Of a DNA stretch of 64,000 nucleotides, positions 43,059 through 54,831 are shown one piece after another. The notes below the pieces were generated by a model. It ran no database searches. It worked only from the letters and a program-made list of their open reading frames with translations, and was not told the DNA's origin. This DNA comes from Holtermannia corniformis. Its lineage: Eukaryota; Basidiomycota; Tremellomycetes; Holtermanniales. Positions within the stretch are counted from its first letter, which is position 1. Each line of letters opens with the position of its first letter. The stretch is from NCBI GenBank assembly GCA_001599935.1, contig BCIJ01000016.1, forward strand, positions 201,216 to 265,215, given 5' to 3'. Made by a program: the position numbers and the translations under genes.

Positions 43059-45102
43059 CTACTCGTCTGCGCCGCCAATGGGGATGTTGGCCTTGGGCTG
43101 AGCGGTGTCAGCGCCATATGGAATCGCGCGCTGAGACTCACGTTGAAGAAAAGAGCCTCGTTGCCCCATCTGAATGGCGCGTCAGTACTACATACAGACC
43201 TGGGTGGATGCCGAAGGTAAACGTGACATACGGGAATGGCTGTCATGGTGTCAGCGATTATCGTGATTGGTGGGTAAGGATGCGTTCTGAGCCAACGCGG
43301 GACATGAGCCTGCTTGGCAGAGCAGCCGGGCCAGCTGTGAACACTTCGAATCTTGCCGCCCTGGACCTGCCTACGCGACGCTCGGTTATCGCAGGCAATG
43401 CGCTACACCCATCGAGGTGGATAAAACATCGGTCGGGTCGGACAGGCTATAGCTCCGGTGACATCGGCCGGACTGTGCAGTCATACTGACAGATGAGGAG
43501 GAGCTATCCGTCTGCCTGAATAGCTGTACAGGTCGCCGCCCCATCATCTGTGAGTTTGACTCGCAACCGACCGCATCTGCCATGTCATGGGTGATCCACT
43601 ACTGGATATACGGGTCGTTTGCTAGCTTGACCGCTCGTCGTGACCATCTTCACCTCTTAGCTGCGCGCCCGGATCCGATTGGCACGTAGCCAACGAGACG
43701 TCCGCGGTATGGCAGCTAGAAGTGTTCAAGGCGCTCACACGTCGCGCAAAAGCCAGTACAGTGTACCCACGTCACCAGCACGAGACGCGTGCTCCGAGCC
43801 TAGCTTTGGCTGGCCGCGCGTGTGTTCCGGAGCGAAGCCACGAGATTCAATAGCAGCACAAGCTGTCACTTTGTCTGGTCCCGCTCTGGAACGGGCGCGG
43901 GAGGTAGCCAATGCGGACACGAGTCGATAGCTCGACGGCTGCAGACCCCGATAGACCCTCTCGCAAGCTGCTGTGTCTCCGTTGCTAGCTCGACTGGAAG
44001 TCGAAAAGGCAGCGTTTCGTGACTCCAGAGCTTGACGAGGACGACGCAACACCTACGAGTTGCGGTCCGCAATGACCGACGGATCAAGCGTCCGCAGGAA
44101 TCGATAGCTTGACAGCTGACGCGTCCGCCTGTTACGCTACGGTCGATCGAACACTGCGGATCGTCGACGTTGACTACGCCGGGGCACCGGGGGCGGGGCA
44201 GCTGCCTGTTGCCTACTCGTTACAGACCGGCTTAAGCGACAAGACATGCTTTGACGAAAGCGAGGTGCTAGGTAACAGCTTGGTGAAGCCAGCTGAGGGC
44301 CAACCGCGCTTGTCCGTCTCAAAGTGGCTGGGCCAGCCGACTCGTAGTCGTTGCAGCTGTGTGTCGAAACGGTGTCGGCTGGAGCTCATCGAGAGAACTT
44401 CGCAGCTCGCAAGCTAGCAAAGCAGTCGTGATGCTCCCGTCGTGTGGCGCTTGGAAGCCACGAGTCGGGCTACGGCGTCTACCTAACAGCACTTGCTGCT
44501 GCGGTTTGGCCCTGACCGGCGAGTGCGCTGGCAGAGTAGTCTCCTGTTGGCCTCTGCTCCATCCCTTCGTGCTCGAACCAAGTCCGCGCGCGACTGACCT
44601 TGTTACGGATGTTCATGTAGCTGTAGACGCTGCGGGCGGGCATCTCGCCGCCATTGTCGTGAGCGAGGTGGTCGAGGTGGGCGGCGTGCTCTGCCTCGAC
44701 CTTGTAGACCCAGAGTGCGCCAACGAGGGCACCGGGTACGCACACGTACAAGCTGATAGCGTTAGTGCTAGTGAGGTGGGCGTCATCAAAGACGACTGAC
44801 CTGATCTTGCGCCACAGGTCCGAGGTCTCTGTCATGTCAAGTCGGGATGATCAGGAACCAATCAAACGGCGGTCGTTGTGGCACAGTGCAAGCGAGCGAG
44901 TGGGAATGAACAGGACATGGGTTAAAGCACAGCTCGGTCAGCTGCCGTCTCGCCATGTCCCCCGCAAGGCCTCACCGTGCGCGTGCTGCTTTGTCGCGGC
45001 CCGGTTGGCTGCAAACTCGTTGGAGCCTGGTGCTGCTGCTGTAGCGAACGAGCGTGCTGTGCGGATGGCCGGTGTCGCCCTGGAGAGTGCGCGAGAGAAC
45101 AT
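43059..45102 (-). CDS. COX13: Cytochrome c oxidase subunit VIa (COX13)
   Basis: CDS complement(join(43059..43097,43142..43169,43232..43239,44599..44752,44801..44828,44976..45102)), six exons, 127 aa. An inner-membrane subunit of complex IV. The N-terminus MFSRALSRATPAIRTARSFA is a matrix-type presequence. Family blocks: ETSDLWRKI, ISLYVCVPGALVGALWVYK (membrane helix), EAEHAAHLDHLAHDNGGEMP, YSYMNIRNK, PFPWGNEALFFNPK. The PFP codons lie in an 8-nt microexon (43232-43239) that follows a 1359-nt intron (43240-44598). All other introns are 44-147 nt. Frame and conserved residues agree only when the microexon is used. It diverges from SEC63 across 191 bp. Confidence 0.92.
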
Positions 45103-45293
45103 GATGGTTGTTGAGGATAAGAGCACTGGCCACGGCGGGTTGAACCGGGACACCGGGGATCGGCGTTATAGTAACCCCGCTAACCCTACTAACCCCCAGC
45201 TATGCTATTTCATCCGCGAAGATTACCGACGTGGAATCCACCATCCTCACCTGTTCACGTCGACGTCTGGGTTGCAAGAGCGCAGCGACGACC

Positions 45294-48200
45294 ATGGCAC
45301 CGGGCATCTCGTACGATGACCAGGGCGCGCTGGCGTCATACTTTGCCATCACCTTCCTCTCGCTCGTCTTGGTGCCAACAACCCTCGTCTGGCTGACACC
45401 GAGCAAGGACAGAGGTCAGTCCGTGGCCTCTGATAGCAGAGCCGCACTCTGCGTGCAGCAGCGTCTTGCAACCTAGCTCCGGCCTATACGCCTCGTATCG
45501 TAGCACCCGCTGACACGTCCCCACCTAACAGCACGCAAGACCGCACGCTGCCACTGCTCGGAATGCGCACGCAACGAAACCAGGCTGAAACAGCTCAAAG
45601 GCTCACGCCTGTCCCAGCGCATCGGCACAAAAGCAGCAGTGCTCGCGATCGGCTGGATCGCGTTTGCCTACCTCGCGTACAACATCGCCAACGCGCCAAA
45701 GGGCGAACACGTCGTCTACAACCCGTTTGAGATTTTAGGCCTCGGATCGGTGAGTGGCTGCGCTCTGTGGCCTTTGTGCGGAGAGAACAGGGCGCTGGCA
45801 GGGATCAAATGGGGCGGATCGCGTCGGTTGCGACAATGTTTGGCGCGAGTCGATGCACTGCAGACGGCACCCACAACCGGTTCGCTCTGGTACGCCTCCA
45901 CTCGCGTGGTGAAACACGTCGACTTTGGACCACCGTGACGTACCAGCGCGCTGTACAGGCATCGCTACCAAGCCATGATCAGAGAGCTCCAATCTCGGGG
46001 CAATAGGCAACCGTCGCTCACACACGCAAGATACACCATTCTGCGCAGGTCATGTGGTAGGACCTTGTTACGCCCGCATGCCGTTCCGACGCACTTGATG
46101 CGAGTGTCTGGCGCAGGCGCTCGGCTGGACCTGAAAGCGGATACCGAGTCACGTACGACTGAAGCCCTCGGCTCGCCTCGGCCGACGTGCAAGGGTACGA
46201 GCCTGAAACCCGTTGCGAAGCGCAGACGGTCGGCTATAGATCGATGCGTTCGATCTATTGCGCCCAACGATGCGCTTGGCTCCTTGGTCTCTCCCGCGCC
46301 TGCGCCCGGTGACTTTTGGCAGGGTACCGCTACTGTCAGCTGCCAGGTAACCGAAGGGCGGGGCGTCGTCACCACGTCCAAGCGTCAATGAAAGCAGCTG
46401 GTGGCCTGCGCGTTACCTGTCAGATGGGATGGCTATCCGTCGCGTTACTATCAACCGCTGCGTGTCCTGTTTGTCTGAGCCAGTCATGCACAATCGATCG
46501 ATTCGCTCGACAGGAGGACACTGCCGATCCAACGGCTGATCATGGCACGCTCGAGAGGCGCAATGATTGATACTGCCACCGTCGCTCATTGTCCGGTGAC
46601 CACGACAGCTTGAGCCTGCTAGTCGTAGAGTATCGAACACGGAGCGTTGCGATGCGCGTATCCGGGAGCCAGCCAAACCCAGATCGGACATGCCGCGCTC
46701 GTAAGCGCATGACTACCAACTCGCACCTCGGCGTGATGGCGCTCGCAAAGTGGATCTTTACCAGATGATGTCTGATAGCTGCAGACGTCTTGATGGTCTC
46801 CACACAGCGGCGTGGCGGTCTAGCGTTGCCGTCGCCGCCTACGGGATCCGGTCCGGCGGGATGTAATGCCACCGCCGATGATGCTTTCTCCATAAATGCA
46901 CTCGGCTTGGAACGAGCCGAGTGCTGCAGACGGAACCAAGCCTACAAGTAGAAGCAAGGCGCAGATGGTTGGGACTCGTATCGCCCCGTTTGTTCCAACG
47001 GCTTTCAATCGTCCTTTGCCGGTGACTCGTTGGGAACCACTGCTGCACTTGAATGACTACTCGCGCGGTGTCGTTGCCAGCTAGGTTATCCGATACTTGC
47101 GGAACGTTATTGCAGATGTTTGGCCACGAGTGGATGCTGATGCGGCCTCGCCGCCGCTGCAAGGATAGGTCGTCTTGCAACGCGGCTGGACCGCTAGACC
47201 GCTGGCACACTGGCAGTGCCGAGGTGTTTGATGCTGCGCACCGCAGTGGCACTGTTAATGCCACGCGCAGCACCAGCACCACCGAGCCAGCGAGAGGGGC
47301 TGGGCTGATCGCAACGGTCTTGACGACTCGCACGACGCTAGCCTGATATACGAAGGCGGCGCGTCCGCCTCTGTCTTCTAGCATGTACGCCGGGGTGAAC
47401 CAATCCGGCCGTCGGATTTGTCTCTACGCGGAATAACGGCACGCTGCTGTCATACTGCTCTGAACCAACCTCGAGTGAACCGATCAGTTGCTGGGACTGC
47501 TGGTCGCAAACTCGCAAGCGCCAAGTCGCGCTTCGCGGCGAACTCTAGGTGATGGGAAGACAGACCTACGTCCTATAGCAGACGTTTCGCTCGTACCCAT
47601 CATGGAACCAGCGATTGATAATCCTCGGCGCTGACCACCATCCTAGTCAAGCACGGAAAAGCAGATCAAGAAGCACTACAAGAAGCTTAGTCTGCAATTG
47701 TGGGTAACCCGATTCCACGACCACAGCGATCAGGGCTGACACGGTCGCAGCCATCCCGACAAGATCAAGTTGTCCGAGAACCAGACGCAAGAGGATGCCG
47801 ATGCGCGCTTTGTCGAGCTCACAAAGGCTTACAAGGCGTTAGTCGCCCCGTGCACAGCGTTATGTTCTCACCCACCGCAGGCTGACCGACGAGGTCGTCC
47901 GAGAAAACCTGGCAAAGTATGGTAACCCCGACGGCCCTCAACAGCGCGAAGACAAGATTGCGATCCCGCAATGGGTCATCGAGGGCAAGAACAACATCTG
48001 GGTCCTTGGCGCGTACGGCTTGGTGCTGGGTGGAGCGATCCCCTACGCCGTGGTATGTTGATTGTGACCTACAGGATCGATCCTGACGTTCACAGGGCCG
48101 CTGGTGGTTCTCCCAGCGCGAACTCACGCGCGACGGCACACTCAATGCCACGGCCGAACTCATCTTCAAAAAGTTGACGGATGAGATCGACTTTGCCGCC

Positions 48201-49763
48201 ATCATTGCCCTGATTGCGTCCTCGTTTGAGCTGCGCCGGCTCTTGGGCGGCGCTGGTGTCGATAAGAAAAAGGCAAAGGGCGCGAACAAGAAGGCGCTCA
48301 AGAAGGAACGTGCGGGCAAGATCGAGGAGCTCGAGAAGGATGTCATGCAGCGGGCTGAAGAGTGGGGTGTCGAAGGCGTCATGTCTGGCCAGGTGGGTAG
48401 CGACCAGAGCAGCGGGATCCAACTGAGTGAATTAGTATACGAGTGGACCGAACCGCCACGCCGCGGTGTTGCTGTGGAGTCACCTGCTGCGGATCGATGT
48501 CGAGCCCGAGCTCGAAAAGGGTGGGTTGGGCTAGCATTTGGTCAGACTTTCAGCTAACGGCCTCAGAACGCCTCGCTGTCCTTCGCGTACTCCCGCCGGT
48601 TCTCAACTCGGTCCAACAAGTCGCGCTCAGCCACAACTGGCTCGCGACTTCACTACTTGCCATCTCGCTGCAGCCGCATCTCGTCCAAGCTCTCCCACCA
48701 GGCGTATCACCTCTGCAACAGCTGCCGAAAGTCAACCCCGAGTCGGCAGACCTAGCGGAAGCCAAGGGTGCCGAGGGCTCAAAGTGGTTGGAAAAGTTTG
48801 TAGCAATTGAAGACGAGGTTGAAGAGGTCGAGCTGGCAGAGGCCAAGCAGGTCGCAAAGTCATGGCCTAGACTGGAGGTGGCCGAGGCCGAGTTCAAGGG
48901 TGTGTCGCATACAGCGTCTGGCGCCTGAGCTAATGTACGTTCAGTCGAGGGCGAGAAGATTGTGACTCCCGGCGCGATTGTCCAGTTCACGTACAAAGTG
49001 CGGTATCGCTACCCCGGATCAGCGCCTCTACCTGAAGCCGACGTACCGAAGCTTGCCAACGACGACGAGAAGCCCAATGGCGATGCTGAGCACGATGCCG
49101 CGCCTGTGGTAGAAAAGGCCGAAGAGGCGGTCGAACCTGTCAAGGAGAAGCTCAAGGCTGCGAGCGAGGTCGTTCCCGAACCTAATGGCTATGCTCATGC
49201 CCCTTGCTGGCCTCAAGTGGGTCTCCCGCACGCATAACATGTCAATCGCTGAACCGCAATAGCATCGCAAGCCCCACTGGTGGGTGTTGATCGGCGACAC
49301 CAAACTCAACCGAGTCATCGTCCAGCCCTCGCGCATCACCGACATCCCCATGCCAAAACCGGATGGCTCGTTGTCCGAGCCGCGCGAGTTCAAGCTGCAG
49401 TTCCAGGCGCCGCCGCAACCGGGCGTGTACACTTTCTTTGCGTACTGGAAGAGTGATACGTGGCTGGGCGCCGACGTGTCGAAGAATGTCGTGGTACGTT
49501 TAGCTGTGCGTGCGTGTCGTTAACTGACGGCTTTGCAGTTGAAAGTGGAAGACGCTTCGTTGTTGGAGCAAGAGGAGAGCGACGACGATATCTCTGATCC
49601 CGAGGAGGACTCGCTGGCGGGACAGATGGCGCAGATGCGCGGCGGCGCAGTCAAGAAGAGTGCAGTGCATGGCGAGGACGAGAGCAGTGAAGAAGAGTCG
49701 AGCGACGAAGAGGGGCCGGCCAACAAGCGGCCAGTGGACAGCTCGGACAGTGACAGTGACTAG
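45294..49763 (+). CDS. SEC63: ER translocon J-protein SEC63
   Basis: CDS join(45294..45414,45532..45749,47647..47699,47751..47837,47881..48052,48096..48392,48436..48520,48567..48899,48945..49216,49263..49493,49539..49763), 697 aa. It recruits the ER Hsp70 to the Sec61 channel. Two hydrophobic segments (YFAITFLSLVLVPTTLVWL; AVLAIGWIAFAYLAYNIA) flank a loop with CHCSEC. A lumenal J domain follows (NPFEILGLG... KQIKKHYKKLSLQ, HPDKIKLS). Next come a third membrane segment (WVLGAYGLVLGGAIPYAV), the Brl domain (REKI-like helices; HWWVLIGDTKLNRVIVQPSR) and an acidic tail. Intron 2 (45750-47646) is 1897 nt and interrupts the J domain; the other introns are 43-117 nt. Confidence 0.94.
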
Positions 49764-49849
49764 CATCTGCATGCAGTAATCAGCATCACCATGTACGCGC
49801 CGATACCAAGAGATTCATCAGAGGTACAACACAACCCGCTCAACCCATC

Positions 49850-52800
49850 TCATGTGGACGGCTGCGACGCTATCCGCGACTCGAGCAAGGCTTCAAGCTT
49901 GTTTGCTCGGCTCTCCGTCTGAGCGCCCTCTTTGGCCTCAATCTCTGCCAGTTCTCCAGCAGATCGTCGGCGGTGGAAAAAGTCTTCCGTGCCTGCGCAA
50001 TGTGAGCGACTGAACGGTCGTGAGCATGGCAACGCACCAGGGACAAAGAACATTCGATAGCTTCCGATCGCAATCTTGATGTCCAAGCCGCTCTTGACAT
50101 CAAACACTTCGTTGCCGGCGCTCGCGGGGAGTTCGATGAGGTTTCTTATACCGTCAGTTGGAGCACTATATCGCCAGTTGCAGCACTCACCGTCTCAGCA
50201 ATGGGGCTTCAACGCGGTGCGCCAAGCCTTCCGTCGGGTGCGTCTGGTATAGTCAGCACTCGTGCTCTCCTCAAACTGCTGCACAGCGTACCAGGACAAA
50301 GCTATCAATGTACTGCCTCCACTTTTGCTCGGCCGTCTCGGCATCATCAATCGTCAAGTCATCCTTGCCCAGCAGCTGGATCGTCAACGTGTCGGACGCG
50401 GCGTGCTAGTGACCGTCAGCGCAAAGCCCAAGACCAAATGAGCCAGACGCACCCATTCAATCTTGAACAGGTTCTCCTCGTGGCCCAGCACGGTTTCAGT
50501 TTGCATACGGTATGCAATTTGTTGACGCGTGGTCGTCTTCTCGGTCGCGCGATCGCGCTTCAGCAGTAAAAGCACCTCTTGGCTTCGCATGTCGCCGAGG
50601 ATAGTCTGGGTCTGATGATGGTCAGCTTGACCCTTGCCCGCAGCCAGTCACACACCTGCTTGACAATGGCGGCAACAACACGATCCACCGTGAACATGGT
50701 GTACGCCTTGGTATCGTACATCAACCTCAGCGTCTCCTCGAACCCATTGACGTCGATCTCGTTTTCAAATAGCCGCTCGCAAAGACCCAACAAGTAAGAG
50801 TAGTACTCTGCGGCCGGGTTGGTACCCTCAAGTACGTCACTGTACGGCGCCAGACCGTCGGTGAGGCCCAATTCGTGCGCGAGTGGGTTGATCGGCTTCT
50901 TTGCCGGGATCGTCTTTGCGAGGTTGGCACCGTATTCCTTGCAGGCGAGGAGGCGCGAGTAGAGAATCTGGCATTGTCAGCGTGATCGCTGCTAGAGTCG
51001 TATAACGCACCTGAAGCAGACGAATCAAGACGTAGAAAGCCTGGTTGGCAAAGAAGTTGCCCTTGCGCTGAGGCTTTTTGGTCGCCGATGATCCCGCCCC
51101 ATCGGTCGACAGTGCGGGTGATTCGGCCGGAGTGTCCATTTGCACCCATGTCTCTTCGGCAGCGGCCGAGCCAGCATTTCCCTTCTCGAGCGCCTCGGCG
51201 ACAGCTTGAGCCTCGACGGGCGGTGGGATGGGCGTTTCGGCGCCGTCTGCAGTGCCTTCGAGTGCAGGCGTGCCCTCGACAGAGATGGTACCTTCTGCGG
51301 GCTCAGCGTCCGCGGCTGGGCCCGGCGTCGAGTCGTCCCGCTTGGCTCGAGCACTCTTCTCCTGAGCTGCAGCCTGCTTGAGCAATCGCTTGCGCAGGTC
51401 ATCTGCGCCGTTCCCGAGTGCCGTCTTCTTGCCGCGGCGCGCATCATCCTCATCGGCCGCACTGTGTCCCGCGTCCGAATCGGCCTCTGACGGATCCTCG
51501 TCTTCATTGCCCGTATGCTCGGCATCTCCGAAATCGGCGTCAAACTCGGCCTTGTCGAGCAAGAAGAAGAGCGGGACAAAGTCGCGAAGGCAGTCTTCAA
51601 TCTTGTTCTTGTCGGCGGCTGCGAGCTGACCCGAGACGCGGTCAAGGTACGAGATGACGAGCTTGATCGCGTCCTTGAGCACGTCCTTGTCGGCAAACTT
51701 GAACGCAAAGTGGTGGCGTGTACGCGATACGGCAGCCGAGGGGTCGATCATGGCCGCACGGCGGTGGCACTGCTCCTTGCGCAAGGCTTCAATCTCGGTG
51801 ATGAGCGTCTTTGGTGCAATCGTCTTCTTGTCGTTGGCCTTGAACTGCGTGCCCTGGTGGTCGAGCGCCTTGTAAAAGTTCTTGGCGTCTTGCTCGCGCC
51901 ATACGCGGTTCCACTCGCGCTGGGCACGCTTCCATTCTTCGTCCTTGCTCTTGAGGCGTTCGAGCACGATCGGGAGCGCAACGACGGGCTGTTCGTGCAA
52001 AGCCTTGATCACCTCGGGTCTGAGCACTGTCAGCGCCGCATCATCCAGTCAGGCGCACTTACCCAACCTGCGGCCCATACACCTTCTTGATGATCCTCTG
52101 ATAGATCGACTTGCTCTGACCGCCAAGGCCCGCCTTGAGCGTAAAGTGAGCGCGCTCGTCCGGGTCCATCGTCTGGATCTTGGCATGGAGCGGCTCGAGC
52201 AACGCAATCGTGCGCAGGTTGGCCTCAATGTGGTAATCGTACTCGTGGCGTTCCTCTTCCGACTTGTGCAGGGCTTCTTCGAAAATGTTCTTCTTGTGTG
52301 CAATGAACGGCGCAGAGTCCTCCGAAGCCCAGGTCGGGTGCGAGACCCACTCGTCGTTGAGGACCTCCCAGCACATTGCGTCGCGGCCCGTGCAGGCGAC
52401 GTTGACGTCCTACCGACATCAGTTGGGGTCCATCGCCCTCCGCAGCACTCACCGATTTTGGCAACCGACGGTAGCTCGGGCCGAACGGCTGGCACCTCAG
52501 CAAGTCAATCTTGGGCTTGTCCATCATCGGCGTGTTCTCGACCACGCCAGCATCGACGCCAATCATGTTTGCAAACCCGCTACTGCGCCCAACCTCGTCT
52601 GCGCCAACGACCGTCTTGAACAACGGCCAGATGTCGGCCGTCTCACCGATGAACATTGCCGCGCGCTCGACGAGGATCTTGGTGTCAATCATGTCTTGGG
52701 TGAACAGGTTGATGAGCTTGAGGAATTCGTGATAGACGACCTTGTCGTCGATGTGCTTCTTGACCTTGTCAAAGAAGGCGACTTCGTCAGGGGATGCGAG

Positions 52801-54541
52801 CGTCTGTGGGAGCGGGATCGTCGGTGGCACAGAAGGACCGCTGTAGTCGTCGTCGTGCGATGGACTGTCGGCCTTGTGTGCGAGCTTTGGCTTCTTCTGC
52901 TAGAGATGTCAGTTTGGGCACAGCAGATCTCTAGAGCACTCACCCGCTGCCCGCCAGGAGCTTTGGTCGGGTCGGCCTGGCCACGACGCTTCTTGACAGC
53001 GCCGGGAGCCGGGGCGTCCTTGTCCTTGCTCGATCGCTTGCTCTGCGGCTTTTCCTGAAAGCTAGAACCAGCGAGCATCGACTGCGCACCGGCCGCCTGC
53101 ATAAACGAGCCGAGCGCGCCACCACTGCCATTCTCCGGCAAGAACTGCTTAAACTCGTCGAGGAGATCGGGCGCGTTGTTGAACAGCTGCGTGACCTGCT
53201 GGTAGACCTCTGCAATGTCCTTGGTGTCGCGCTGGTACGTCTGCAGGATCTCGAGAAACTGCTTGTAAGTCTCGGGGTCCGAGTTGAACCGGTTCTTGAT
53301 CTTGTTGACAAACGAAATGGCGTGGTTGAACTCGACCATCTGGCCTTGGCCTGGTCGACCGGTGGCGACGGCGGCGGCGGGGTTCTGGTGACCACCAGCG
53401 TGACCGCCATTCTGCAGACCTCCCGAGGCAAGGAATTGGGCGGCACCCGGGGTGGATGGACCGGATGGGGGTGCGGGGTTGGTGTGAGACGGGATTGGGA
53501 TCTGCGGCAGGTTGTTGGGGTTGCCGTGGCCGGTGATGTGGGCGTGCGGGATCGCCTCGGGCTGTGAAGGGTGCCGAGGTTGGGTGTGTGAGATTGGGGA
53601 TTGTCCGTGTGCTGGCAGGGGTTGGGCAGGCCCGCCGTACTGGCCTGGTGTTGTGACCGATACGGGGGGTAGAGTCGGTCGGGCGGTTGCCGCCATTGCA
53701 GCCTCGCGAGCTTCTTTAGCCTCTCGATCGGCCTTTTCTCTGCGCTCGCGGTCGGCAGCCGCGAACCCTCCTGGTACCTGGGAGACTGTGCCCGTCGGTG
53801 TAGTGACGGTGATCAAGCCGCGCTCGTCGCCCTCGCCGCCGAGACACTCGATGCGGTATCCTGGCGGTAGAAAAGTGTTGAAGCCCTGGATGAGCGATGG
53901 GTGGCCTCGGAACAGTGTGGATACGCGATCAATGACTCCTGGGGTGTCGATGCTACCGAAATCGTCAGTCAGGTTCTCAACGGATGCTATAGGCAAATTC
54001 ACATTTGGCCCTTGAATTCCTTCATCACGTCGAGGAAACGATTATAGACGTCAGGCTGGTCGGAGAATTGGACCTGAAAGATGGTCAAGATGGGAAAATG
54101 GCCCGGCTATCGATCACTCACCTTGACTTGGTCGAGGTAGCTGAGGGCATCCCGGACGTTGAGGGGCCGGTAGTTGCTCACTGCAGCGGCCATCGAGATG
54201 GGATTGGCCGGTGCTGTTGGTGCGCTCTGTGCCCATTGGCCGTTTGCGTTTGTCAGAGCTGAGGGAGCTGCGGCTACGGCTGCGATGGCGGCCGTGGCGT
54301 TGGCCGCGGCGGTTGACGCGGCGGTTGACGCCGAGTTGGATGGTGACTGCGCGGTGGCGGCATGTTGCGCCTGCGGTTGCTGAGCTGACTGTAGAGTGGG
54401 AGACGAAGCTGCGGACGGGACTGGGGCGGGTTGAGGCTGGGCTGAAGCCAACGGGGCTGTTTGCGGTGGGGTGGGACTCTGTTCGCGTTTGGGTGGCTGT
54501 GACGACAGAGGTTGCTGCTGCTGCTGCTGCTGAGTGTTCAT
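49850..54541 (-). CDS. SIN3: SIN3 histone-deacetylase scaffold
   Basis: CDS complement(join(49850..49992,50038..50144,50191..50243,50292..50405,50453..50611,50656..50967,51011..52019,52063..52409,52453..52899,52944..53952,54003..54073,54122..54541)), twelve exons, 1396 aa. It scaffolds the Rpd3 deacetylase complexes. An N-terminal poly-Gln run and an Ala/Pro-rich leader come first. PAH1 starts about 128 (NYRPLNVRDALSYLDQVK... FLPPGYRIEC). PAH2 is at about 330-400 (FNHAISFVNKIKNRF... DEFKQFLPE), and a PAH3-like segment begins EVAFFDKVKKHIDD. The HDAC-interaction region follows (CQPFGPSYRRLPKS, CWEVLNDEWVSHPTW, YQRIIKKVYGP), and a conserved C-terminus (MFFVPGTEDFFHRR). A Glu/Ala/Pro-rich acidic insert lies at about 930-1090. 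Confidence 0.94.
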
Positions 54542-54691
54542 ACTGGTCAATGTACCGCAGCCATGTACAGCGCCGTGTGCACTCTTGTGGATTGTCAACG
54601 GCGGGGAGGATGCAGCTTTGGTTGTGGATGCTGGTGCGGTGGCGGCGCGTCACCCGTGGGAAAGTAGAGCCACGCGGCCGTTTTCGGGAAA

Positions 54692-54699
54692 TCACGTGA
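54692..54699. promoter_or_regulatory. TCACGTGA palindrome in the SIN3 promoter
   Basis: Lies 151-158 bp upstream of the SIN3 ATG (54541, minus strand), followed by CCAAT (54704-54708). The gap between SIN3 and the secreted-protein stop is 290 bp. Confidence 0.45.
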
Positions 54700-54831
54700 T
54701 CCGCCAATCACCGCAACCGACCGTGGCACCAGAAGCACGACGACCGAGGTGTAGAGGGTGCATGACAACAACGATAGAACAACAACCAGGCCCATACGGC
54801 GAGATACAACCCGACCGAGTCAAACAACCAA

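Noticed and set aside
43735..44417. Open frames of about 100 codons on both strands in the COX13 giant intron
   Set aside because: No motif, no splice chain, and both strands are equally open, as expected by chance at this base composition.
46768..46790. GATGAT...CTGA pattern in the SEC63 giant intron considered as a C/D-box snoRNA
   Set aside because: The boxes are only a few bases apart and no terminal stem is visible.
51515..52090. 191-codon plus-strand open frame over SIN3
   Set aside because: Antisense to conserved SIN3 exon 6. The minus strand carries recognisable domain sequence and consistent introns.
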